Source: Clostridia bacterium
Lineage (GTDB): Bacteria > Bacillota_E > RBS10-35 > JAJYVN01
Direction: 5' to 3'
NCBI GenBank assembly: GCA_027335515.1
Contig: DAHWHT010000131.1
Span: 1 to 7,105 of the forward strand
DNA length: 7,105 bases
Below the pieces are notes generated by a model, which was not told where the DNA came from, did no database searches, and saw only the letters and a program-made list of their open reading frames with translations. The position numbers and the translations under genes were made by a program. Positions 1 to 5,649 of this stretch are shown here, in pieces; within the stretch, counting starts at the first letter, position 1, and each line of letters opens with the position of its first letter.

Positions 1-34
1 GTTGCCCGTCCCGCAAGAGGCCGGCGCGGGCAAC
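1..34. other. GC-rich inverted repeat at left edge, possible end of the MutS-like transcript
   Basis: The sequence GTTGCCCG at 1-8 is perfectly complementary to CGGGCAAC at 27-34, giving an 8-bp stem with an 18-base loop. A second pairing, CCCGC at 10-14 with GCGGG at 26-30, competes with it. It lies about 120 bases beyond the stop codon of the leftward MutS-like gene and could be the stem of its terminator. The bases that would follow it on the minus strand are outside the window, so a T-run cannot be checked. No T-run follows on the plus strand. Confidence 0.3.
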
Positions 35-156
35 GGCCCGTGGCCTGCCGACCCCCTCGGCGCGGTGGGGCTCGGCCCTTTCCCGGTAGCGGCGGATGGC
101 GCGGTGTAGCCGGCAACTCCACCCCCGGCGCCCATCGGCCCCCCTTGCCGCCGGCC

Positions 157-1839
157 TCACGCGCGCCCATTTCCCTCCCGTTCACAGGGGAGGACGCCTC
201 GCCTGGCAAGCTGGGCAAGGAGTTGATCCAAAGCGATACCGTGCTGACGCGCAATCTCGGATGCGAAAAACGACGCCCGGCTGGGCTCTCCCGCCACCAC
301 GCGGTACGTGGGCCGCCGCACCGGACGACCCTGCTGGACCTCGATCGCGACTTGCACCGTGAGGCTCGCCACACGCCCCGGCCCATCGACCGACGCGTTG
401 ATCTCGGCGCATTGCGCGGACAACTCGTGCAAGTGCGTCGCGTAGAGGACGCTGCATCCCACCGCGCGAAACCCGCTCAAGACATCGGCCGCCAGCGCCA
501 TACCCTCCGGCGCGCTCGTCCCGGCGAGCACCTCGTTCAAGAGAACCAGGCTGCGCGGCGTGCAGGATTCGAAAATTCGCGCCATCCGCGCCGCTTCCTC
601 ATCCAACCGCCCCTGCCCGGCACGGCCCATCTCCGCCACGGGAAAATGGGTGAAGATGTGATCCACGACGCACAGCCGCGCCCGCCTGGCCGGTTCGGGC
701 AGCCCGCACTGCCCCAGCACCTGGGCCACTCCCGCCGCGCGCAGGTAGGATGTCTTGCCGCCTCGGTTGGGTCCGGTGAGGACCCACACCCGGCCACGTT
801 CACCGGCGGCACCGCCAAATGTCACGTCGTTGCAGACCAAATCGCTCGGATGCGGCAACGCGGCCAGCAGCACGGGGTGGAACGCCCCCTCCAAGTGGGT
901 TTCCCCCGGTAGGTCGGGACCGGCGCCCACATCCCCCTCCACCTCCGCGATGCAGCACGGCAGCCCCTGGGCGCGCCAGCGGCGGCCCAGCCGGGCCGCG
1001 CCCAACAGCAGCACCAGTTCGTCCTCCAAAGACGCGAGCGCCTGAACGTTCAGCATCCGGTACCGGACCAGCGCGCGCTCCAGCGGCGCCGCCACCGCCT
1101 CCAGCAGCGCCTGCACATCGGCCACCGTCTGGCCCTTGCCGCGCCAATCGACCGGCTGCCGCCGAAAGAGACGCACAAGGCCGCGTTCACCCGCGGCCTC
1201 ACCCAGCAGACGCGAGAGCGCCGCGTCCGCCGCCTCCGCCTGCCGCGGTCCAAAACCAACGATTACGGCAGACTCCGGCTCCATCGCCCCCGAGACGTTG
1301 ATCGTGACCGTGACGCTGCGCACCTCGTCCAGCGTATGCCGCCAGATCGGAAGTTCCTGCCGCAGGGCGGCGAACTCGGCTGTAACGGCAATGCCTTCGA
1401 TGTCGCTGGCCAGGGCTGCCAACGCCTCCGAACGCACACCCTGCCCGCGCAGAGCCGCCCGAAGCAGCTCGACCGCGTCCACGTATGCGGTCAGCTCGAC
1501 GACGCGCGCCCCAATGCGCGCCGCGTGCGGCACTTCTTTGCCAAACACCTGAGCCCGGTGCGCGACCATCAGCCGGAGCGCGCGCACCGCGCCGCTCAGC
1601 CGGTCGCAGAGGCTTGCCGACTCCAACAGATCGGCCACCGCGCCCGCCCGCCAGCGCACCGTCTCGGCATCCGCCGGCAGGTGCCCGAGCGCGTCGAGCA
1701 CGGCCGGCCGACGATCGGGTCTCTCCTCAGAGAGCCAGTCAACCACCGCATGCAGTTCGAGGTCGCGCATCGCGCCGTCGTCCAGGCGGACCAGCTCGGC
1801 GGCCGGCCTGCGTCCCAAGGGCCACAGCAGACTGCGCAC
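157..1839 (-). CDS. MutS-family ATPase lacking the mismatch-recognition domain
   Basis: A 560-residue protein whose C-terminal half is a MutS-type ATPase. Visible motifs are a Walker A GPNRGGKTS (residues 356-364, Lys362), the following conserved segment GRLDEEAARMARIF (about 410-423), a Walker B LVLLNE (431-436) followed by GTSAPEG, and the H-loop YATHL (466-470, His469). The first 340 residues are mostly helical and would correspond to the MutS core and lever region. I see no N-terminal mismatch-binding domain with the Phe-x-Glu motif and no Smr nuclease domain, so this is neither classical MutS nor MutS2. From memory, Bacillota carry a short MutS-like family with this architecture, an N-terminus of the type LLxPxxx...LxWNxxAxxDLEL, and Asn-Glu in place of Asp-Glu in Walker B, as here (Asn435-Glu436). 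Its role in those organisms is not established to my knowledge; ATP-dependent DNA binding is likely. The GTG start is supported by AGGAGG nine bases upstream and by an in-frame TAG immediately before it. It is divergent from the glucoamylase gene. Confidence 0.9.
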   Translation of the reverse strand: MRSLLWPLGRRPAAELVRLDDGAMRDLELHAVVDWLSEERPDRRPAVLDALGHLPADAETVRWRAGAVADLLESASLCDRLSGAVRALRLMVAHRAQVFGKEVPHAARIGARVVELTAYVDAVELLRAALRGQGVRSEALAALASDIEGIAVTAEFAALRQELPIWRHTLDEVRSVTVTINVSGAMEPESAVIVGFGPRQAEAADAALSRLLGEAAGERGLVRLFRRQPVDWRGKGQTVADVQALLEAVAAPLERALVRYRMLNVQALASLEDELVLLLGAARLGRRWRAQGLPCCIAEVEGDVGAGPDLPGETHLEGAFHPVLLAALPHPSDLVCNDVTFGGAAGERGRVWVLTGPNRGGKTSYLRAAGVAQVLGQCGLPEPARRARLCVVDHIFTHFPVAEMGRAGQGRLDEEAARMARIFESCTPRSLVLLNEVLAGTSAPEGMALAADVLSGFRAVGCSVLYATHLHELSAQCAEINASVDGPGRVASLTVQVAIEVQQGRPVRRPTYRVVAGEPSRASFFASEIARQHGIALDQLLAQLARRGVLPCEREGNGRA

Positions 1840-1848
1840 CTACCCATC

Positions 1849-1854
1849 CCTCCT
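1849..1854 (-). promoter_or_regulatory. Ribosome binding site of the MutS-like gene
   Basis: On the minus strand a perfect AGGAGG ends nine bases before the GTG at 1839-1837. It fixes this GTG as the start, because the codon directly upstream (1842-1840) is an in-frame TAG. Confidence 0.85.
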
Positions 1855-2261
1855 GCGCCACTGGGCCGCTGCCCGGATGCCGGCCAGGTCTCCTTGTCGC
1901 GCGTCCCGGTGGTCTTCGCGCACCCGGGTGCGAAGGGATCCTCGGGCGGTGTTCTTCCATAGGTCTCGGGCGAACGCCTTTGCCGCCTGCGGCGCCGGAG
2001 CAGCGACCGCCGCCGAGGTACGCGGCACGGGCCGAGCTGCAGAGGAAACGCCCCGCCTGGCAGCGGCGGCGCGGAAATTGGGATGCGTGCTCCAACCCCG
2101 CACCTCGGCTCCCAACCGGCCCGCGGCCGCCTGAGCATGACCCTACCGCCCCCAGGGGGAACATGGGATGGTGGAAAGGCAACCCCCGTGGTCACATTCG
2201 CCGAGATGCATAGAGTCTTCAGGGGGATCGCGTCAAGGGCCGCGGCGGCGGCGGAACGGCT

Positions 2262-2291
2262 TCGACGCCGAACGCCAGGATCTGCTAGAAT
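2262..2291 (+). promoter_or_regulatory. Probable promoter of the GH15 gene (extended -10)
   Basis: TAGAAT at 2286-2291 matches the -10 consensus at 5 of 6 positions and is preceded by TG plus one base (2283-2284), the extended -10 element. TCGACG at 2262-2267 matches the -35 consensus TTGACA at 4 of 6, with an 18-base spacer. The start site would be near 2298, giving a leader of roughly 50 bases before the ATG at 2347. This also argues against the in-frame starts further upstream. Confidence 0.5.
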
Positions 2292-2346
2292 GGTTTGGCT
2301 GGCACGCGCGCCGCGCGCCTGCCGGGACCGGAAACGGGGGCCACCG

Positions 2347-4446
2347 ATGCCGCGCAATCTCGTACTGGGAAACGGCCAGATGCTGGTCACCTTTGACAGC
2401 GCCATGTCGATGCGGGACCTTTATTATCCCTATGTGGGGCTGTGGAACCATATAGGCGGTCAACGCAGCAGCATGGGCGCCTGGACCGAAGGGCAGTTCT
2501 CCTGGGTTGGATCCTCCGGCTGGAATTGCCGCATCGGATACAGTGACGAGACGCTGGTTGGATCCAGCCACCTGGAGCACGGCGAGTTGGAGCTCGGCCT
2601 GCACTGCCTCGACGCCGTGCATTATCAGGAGAATGTCCTTCTGCGGCGCATCGTCGTCCACAACCGCAGCCCGCGCACCCGCGAGATACGCCTGTTTTTC
2701 CATCAGGACTTTTCGATCGACGACACCGACGTCGGGGACACGGCGGTCTACGACCCGTCGGCGGGGCTGCTCTACCACTACAAACGCGACCGCTACTTCA
2801 TGGTGGACGGCGCCTCGGCCCAGGGGGGCATTTTTCAGTATGCCACCGGCGTGAAGCGCTTCCGCGGCGCGGAGGGCACCTGGCGGGACGCGGAAGACGG
2901 GCTCCTGGAGGGCAATCCTATCGCCCAGGGTTCCGTGGACTCCACGATTTCCTTCCGCCTCGAGGTGCCGGCCGGAGGGCACGAGACGCTCTGGTACTGG
3001 ATCGCCCTCGGACGGACCTATGGCCAGACCCTGCGCCTGGACCAATTCGTGCGCGCCAGCACCCCGGAAGTGTTGTTGGCCCAGATCCAGGCATACTGGC
3101 AGCAGTGGGTGTGCAAGGTCCCGGCCGCCTTCGCCGACCTGCCGGAGTCGGTGCGCCACCTGTACAACCTGTCCCTGCCCATCGTCCGGGCCCACGTCGA
3201 CCGGACGGGCGCCATCACGGCGGCCAACGACTCCGACATCCTGCAGTACAACCGCGACCACTACTCCTACGTGTGGCCGCGGGACGGGGCGCTGATCTGC
3301 CACGCCCTGGTGCACGCCGGCTACCCGGAACTGGCGGCGCCCTTCTTCCAGTTCTGCGCCAAGGCGCTGACCGCCGGTGGCTTCCTCCTGCAAAAGTACA
3401 ACCCGGACGGATCCGCCGGCTCCTGCTGGCACCCCTGGGTGCAAAATGGACGGCGGCAGTTGCCGATTCAGGAGGACGAGACCGCCCTGGTGCTGTGGGC
3501 CCTTTGGGCGCACTACCAGCGGACCCGGGACAGCGAACTCGTCCTGCAGTTGGCACAAACGCTGATCGCACCGGCCGCCGAATTCCTGGCCGGGTACCTG
3601 TATCCCCACCTTGGTCTGCCCCGGGAGACCTACGACCTGTGGGAGGAACGCCGCGGGATCCACACGTGGACGGCGTCCGCCGTGGTCGGGGGGCTGGAGG
3701 CCGCCGCGAACCTCGTGATGCTGCTCGGGGAAGCGTCGCGCGCCCAGCGCTATCGCCAGGCCGCCCGCCGCATTCGCGAAGGCATTATCACCCACCTGTA
3801 CGATCCCACCCTGGGCCGCTTCGTCCGCGGCTTGCACGTGGCCTCCGATGGAGCAGTGCATCGGGATCCGACCCCGGACGCCTCCACCGCCGGCATCTTC
3901 GTCTTCGGCGTCCTGCCGCCCGCTGACCCGCGCGTCACCGCAACCATGCAGGTCATCGAAGAGCGGCTCTGGGTGCGGACCCCCGTCGGCGGGATCGCAC
4001 GCTACTCCGGAGACTACTACTTCCGAACAGCCTTCGATGACTTCGATCGGGTACCCGGAAACCCGTGGTTCATCACCACCCTGTGGCTGGCCGATTGGTA
4101 CGCGTCGGTCGCCAGCGACATCACCCAACTGGGGCGCGCCCGGGAGTTGCTGACGTGGGTGGCCGACCACACCATGCCATCGGGCGTCCTGCCCGAGCAG
4201 TTGCACCCTTACACAGGCGGCCCCATGTCCGTGGCCCCTCTGTGTTGGTCGCACGCCGCCCTGTGCCATTCCGTCCGGCTGTATGTTCAGCGTTACCGGG
4301 CCCTGAAGGGCGAAGAACCCCAGGCCGCAGCCGCGGCGGCGGGAACCCGTCGCAACGGACACCTGCCGGCCGCGCCCGGGCGTCCAACGACCACCATCGC
4401 CCCGGCGGAACATGCGGCAGAGGGCGACGAACCGGACACGGACTGA
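2347..4446 (+). CDS. GH15 glucoamylase-type glycoside hydrolase, cytoplasmic
   Basis: A 699-residue protein of glycoside hydrolase family 15, which releases glucose from the non-reducing ends of alpha-glucans with inversion. The N-terminus (LGNGQMLVTFDSAMSMRDLYYP, broken here as LGNGQMLVTFD then RDLYYPYVG) is typical of the bacterial/archaeal glucoamylase-glucodextranase type, with a beta-sandwich domain to about residue 270 and an (alpha/alpha)6 barrel to about 655. Substrate-site motifs are VWPRDGAL (Trp310-Pro-Arg-Asp313) and QEDETA (375-380). The general acid is expected at Glu433 in YDLWEE and the general base at Glu617 in LPEQLHPYTG; their order and spacing (184 residues) are close to those of the clostridial enzymes. 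No signal peptide or membrane segment is seen, so it probably acts in the cytoplasm on glycogen or maltodextrins; a trehalase or isomaltose/dextran specificity cannot be excluded. The last 45 residues are an Ala/Pro/Thr/Glu-rich disordered tail. The ATG at 2347 is chosen because family similarity begins there; the site upstream (GGGGG, 6-base spacer) is only moderate, and the frame stays open for 88 upstream codons of unrelated composition. Confidence 0.92.
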   Translation: MPRNLVLGNGQMLVTFDSAMSMRDLYYPYVGLWNHIGGQRSSMGAWTEGQFSWVGSSGWNCRIGYSDETLVGSSHLEHGELELGLHCLDAVHYQENVLLRRIVVHNRSPRTREIRLFFHQDFSIDDTDVGDTAVYDPSAGLLYHYKRDRYFMVDGASAQGGIFQYATGVKRFRGAEGTWRDAEDGLLEGNPIAQGSVDSTISFRLEVPAGGHETLWYWIALGRTYGQTLRLDQFVRASTPEVLLAQIQAYWQQWVCKVPAAFADLPESVRHLYNLSLPIVRAHVDRTGAITAANDSDILQYNRDHYSYVWPRDGALICHALVHAGYPELAAPFFQFCAKALTAGGFLLQKYNPDGSAGSCWHPWVQNGRRQLPIQEDETALVLWALWAHYQRTRDSELVLQLAQTLIAPAAEFLAGYLYPHLGLPRETYDLWEERRGIHTWTASAVVGGLEAAANLVMLLGEASRAQRYRQAARRIREGIITHLYDPTLGRFVRGLHVASDGAVHRDPTPDASTAGIFVFGVLPPADPRVTATMQVIEERLWVRTPVGGIARYSGDYYFRTAFDDFDRVPGNPWFITTLWLADWYASVASDITQLGRARELLTWVADHTMPSGVLPEQLHPYTGGPMSVAPLCWSHAALCHSVRLYVQRYRALKGEEPQAAAAAAGTRRNGHLPAAPGRPTTTIAPAEHAAEGDEPDTD

Positions 4447-4828
4447 TGCCGCGTGCGGCGGCGCCAGCGACGGAATCGGTGGTATCCACCGTTGCCCGAT
4501 TTGGCTGACAAACTGCGACAGCTGCCGTTCGTGCCGCCCCAACCCGGCTTGTGCCGGTCACCCCTGGACCCTCCCGATCGTTACCGGGCAGGGACCGACC
4601 CCGTGACGCCTGAGTGGGGTCGGCGGGCCATTGGGAGTCCGGCGCCTCTGCCGGCAAGCCGCCTGCGCACGCACGCGGGACCGGCGACCGGCCCCACCAC
4701 GGGGCGGCGCCTCCCGGCACCAACCGCAAGGGCATCCGGCCGCGGGGGCATCCGTCGTTGTCCTGACGTTGCCCCCCGCAACTGCGCCCGCCTTGCGGCT
4801 GCAGTGCGGGCAGGCTTGACGGCTTGGG
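4447..4828 (+). other. Gene-poor stretch with hairpins after the GH15 gene
   Basis: About 380 bases between the GH15 stop codon and a strong terminator. Open frames here are short and look random, without ribosome binding sites. Inverted repeats are visible: CGGTGG/CCACCG (4477-4482 with 4486-4491, 3-base loop), CCGACCCC/GGGGTCGG (4595-4602 with 4616-4623, 13-base loop) and GTTG/CAAC around CCCCCCG (4769-4782 region). It is either a long structured 3' untranslated region of the GH15 mRNA or hides a non-coding RNA. I cannot assign it to any RNA family. Confidence 0.5.
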
Positions 4829-4871
4829 CTCCAGGCTCCTGAGCGGGATCCCCAGGAGCCTGGAGACTTTT
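4829..4871 (+). terminator. Intrinsic terminator
   Basis: CTCCAGGCTCCTG (4829-4841) and CAGGAGCCTGGAG (4853-4865) form a perfect 13-bp stem around an 11-base loop, followed by AC and TTTT (4868-4871). The T-run is short but the stem is long and stable. It lies on the plus strand, about 380 bases past the GH15 stop, and no gene closer to it is evident. There is no T-run on the other side, so a leftward function is unlikely. Alternatively it is an attenuator ahead of the small ORF at 4987. Confidence 0.75.
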
Positions 4872-4986
4872 CGACCTGTGCAATTGCCGTGGGTGGAGGG
4901 GTGACGTGGATCCGAGGCGCGACGTGGAAAGTTCTGCTGGACAAGTGGACAGCGCTTCCCCAGAATGGTCGGGGAGGCATGAGCGA

Positions 4987-5160
4987 ATGGAGATGCGCAT
5001 TGAAGTCGTACTCACCGACCGCGACGGCAAGACGGGAAAAGAGGAGTATCGGATCAAGGCCCAGGCGGATCTCCCCGAATCGGGGAATTCTGCGCTTGGT
5101 GGTTGCTTTCTTGCTCAACTGGAACCTATTGTCTGGCCGTCCCGTGCAGTTCTTCGTTGA
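4987..5160 (+). CDS. Small ORF of 57 codons, possibly the N-terminal remnant of a transposase
   Basis: The ORF begins at an ATG nine bases after GGGGAGG (4971-4977), a good Shine-Dalgarno sequence; a second in-frame ATG follows two codons later. The first 35 residues (starting MEMRIEVVLTDRDGK and continuing through KEEYRIKAQADLPESG) have an ordinary protein composition, with a beta strand followed by charged residues. The rest looks less regular and ends at TGA. In the next frame an open stretch continues directly with protein-like sequence, so the ORF may be a gene broken by a frameshift. The short MRIxVVL...DxDG opening resembles, from memory, N-termini of ISKra4-type transposases. An intact small protein of unknown function is the alternative. 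No partner gene is evident on either side. Confidence 0.4.
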   Translation: MEMRIEVVLTDRDGKTGKEEYRIKAQADLPESGNSALGGCFLAQLEPIVWPSRAVLR

Positions 5161-5212
5161 AGGGCATCGCGGATGTCCGACGCGGGATGCGGCGACCGTC
5201 GTGTGGGATGAT

Positions 5213-5224
5213 CCATACGTATGG
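5213..5224. repeat. Perfect 12-bp palindrome CCATACGTATGG
   Basis: CCATACGTATGG is a perfect inverted repeat in AT-richer surroundings; three more outer positions (GAT at 5207-5209 with ATC at 5228-5230) can pair after a short mismatch. Its size fits a dimeric repressor operator, but no regulator gene or clear promoter lies beside it. Confidence 0.4.
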
Positions 5225-5395
5225 CATATCAAGCGGAAATCGGGCTGTCCAGCCGACCCTGACCCCATATGCTGCGTCAGCGCTCACCCTACGAGGCCTA
5301 AATGCCGCCGCGCTCTCTGCCGCTCACTCGTGCTACACAAAGCACTCTAATCGAACCGTATTGCCGGTAGGCCGGACGCGCGTGACACACCCTTG

Positions 5396-5442
5396 CGTAC
5401 CCCTCCCTGGGTGCAACCGCAGGGGAGGGGGATCACGGTACG
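5396..5442. repeat. Long imperfect hairpin between two GTGACAC copies
   Basis: CCCCTCCC (5400-5407) pairs with GGGAGGGG (5423-5430) around a 15-base loop, and the adjacent CGTA (5396-5399) can extend the stem with TACG (5439-5442) across an 8-base bulge. There is no T-run on either side, so it is not a standard terminator. GTGACAC occurs at 5382-5388 and again at 5452-5458, flanking the hairpin. It could be part of the 5' leader of the downstream transcript or a relic of an inserted element. Confidence 0.45.
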
Positions 5443-5507
5443 AAAAGCCCTGTGACACCGATACAACGGATCCAACTGTGGCCCGAAGCGCGACACTATC
5501 TTCATAC

Positions 5508-5512
5508 GGAGG
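5508..5512 (+). promoter_or_regulatory. Strong ribosome binding site of the 42-codon leader ORF
   Basis: GGAGG ends eight bases before the ATG at 5521. It is the only good site in the region, and the penicillin-binding protein start at 5640 has none of its own. Confidence 0.7.
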
Positions 5513-5520
5513 CAGACACG

Positions 5521-5649
5521 ATGCTCATGCGCCGCCGAGGTGAGCCTTTGGCACATCCCCATTGGCACATCAATGATGGTCCGCCCCCGCACTCGATATC
5601 CCGCGCTAGACGGCCACTGCGCTTTGTATTGGTACAAATGTGGGCATAA
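5521..5649 (+). CDS. 42-codon leader ORF overlapping the penicillin-binding protein start
   Basis: A short ORF with an ATG start and GGAGG at an eight-base spacing. It encodes a basic, histidine-rich peptide (His at 12, 14, 16 and 24; Arg-rich at 4-6 and 28-34) ending in FVLVQMWA. Its TAA at 5647-5649 lies ten bases inside the overlap with the GTG start of the penicillin-binding protein, so ribosomes terminating here could reinitiate on the downstream gene. I recognise no family. It is not FtsL, which often precedes FtsI, because it lacks a membrane segment and coiled coil. Two 10-base direct repeats (5548-5557, 5562-5571) lie within it. It may serve only to load ribosomes on the downstream gene rather than make a functional peptide. 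Confidence 0.45.
   Translation: MLMRRRGEPLAHPHWHINDGPPPHSISRARRPLRFVLVQMWA
5548..5571 (+). repeat. Direct repeat of TTGGCACATC with a 14-base period
   Basis: TTGGCACATC occurs at 5548-5557 and exactly again at 5562-5571. The second copy overlaps a 5-bp inverted repeat CATTG-N6-CAATG (5560-5575). The spacing does not fit a sigma-54 -24/-12 promoter. It could be a pair of regulator sites or chance within the leader ORF. Confidence 0.45.

Larger units (their letters stand above)
1840..2346. other. Divergent intergenic region between the MutS-like and GH15 genes
   Basis: About 500 bases between two divergent genes. Open frames exist on both strands but have the arginine/proline/alanine-rich, low-information look of GC-rich non-coding DNA, and none of their starts has a good ribosome binding site. 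Recognisable signals are the MutS-like ribosome binding site at its left end and an extended -10 promoter candidate for the GH15 gene at 2262-2291. CCCCC-A-GGGGG at 2149-2159 is a tight inverted repeat of unknown meaning. I found no convincing sigma-70-type promoter for the leftward gene. Confidence 0.6.
4987..5370 (+). pseudogene. Possible decayed ISKra4-like transposase fragment (alternative reading of the 4987 ORF)
   Basis: Protein-like sequence runs through three successive plus frames. The first is 4987 to about 5157, ending in PSRAVL. The second is about 5158-5245 and contains VEGHRGCPTRD and VVWDDPYVWHIKRKS. The third is from about 5246 and contains TLTPY, LTLRGLN and AAHSCYTKH. Joined, these read like the N-terminal region of ISKra4-family transposases: a helical opening, a Cys-Pro motif, a basic strand, then LxxP-TLR-type strands and a Cys/His cluster. 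Here the Cys residues that should bind zinc are mostly lost. The reading needs at least two frameshifts, no terminal inverted repeats or target duplications were found, and no catalytic domain follows. The comparison is from memory of the family, so this is a tentative call. Confidence 0.28.
5161..5520. other. Lower-GC gene-poor stretch upstream of the penicillin-binding protein
   Basis: Base composition falls to about 60 percent GC by counting several lines, and all frames carry stop codons or weak, atypical open stretches. Apart from the possible transposase remnant at its left end it holds a 12-bp palindrome (5213-5224), a small hairpin GTGCT/AGCAC (5330-5345), and a larger hairpin (5396-5442) between two copies of GTGACAC. 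A promoter for the downstream leader ORF would be expected here, but I found no convincing -35/-10 pair; TATCTT at 5497-5502 is the best -10-like hexamer and lacks a -35. Confidence 0.5.

Noticed and set aside
40..912. Plus-strand open frame of 290 codons opposite the MutS-like gene
   Set aside because: An Arg/Pro/His-rich antisense shadow of a gene with intact Walker motifs.
2083..2346. 88-residue N-terminal extension of the GH15 protein
   Set aside because: Composition differs from the enzyme, no family similarity is visible, and the best promoter lies inside this stretch at 2262-2291.
2233..4542. Long open frame (769 codons) on the minus strand opposite the GH15 gene
   Set aside because: It is the antisense shadow of a GC-rich gene. 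Its Gly/Val/Arg/Gln-rich sequence shows no domain, while the plus strand has full family motifs and both catalytic residues.
4755..4871. Complete cobalamin riboswitch suggested by CCCCCGCAACTG
   Set aside because: The upstream GGTGxxAAxxCC part and the downstream GCCACTG and B12-box elements are not recognisable, and no B12-related gene follows. The motif sits in a small GTTG/CAAC hairpin and may be chance.
4938..4966. Promoter-like TGGACA-N17-CAGAAT before the 57-codon ORF
   Set aside because: The start site would fall near 4973, inside the GGGGAGG ribosome site of that ORF, removing part of it. The match is otherwise fair, so it is noted but not called.
4558..5268. Minus-strand open frame of 236 codons between the GH15 and penicillin-binding protein genes
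   Set aside because: No domain, no ribosome site, low-complexity Arg/Pro/Ser composition; it crosses the plus-strand terminator and the better-supported small ORF.
5548..5575. Sigma-54 promoter suggested by TTGGCAC
   Set aside because: The required GG-N10-GC spacing is not met: ten bases after GG lies TT rather than GC.
5521..5649. FtsL identity for the short ORF before the FtsI-like gene
   Set aside because: Only 42 residues, no membrane segment, no coiled coil, and Pro/His-rich.
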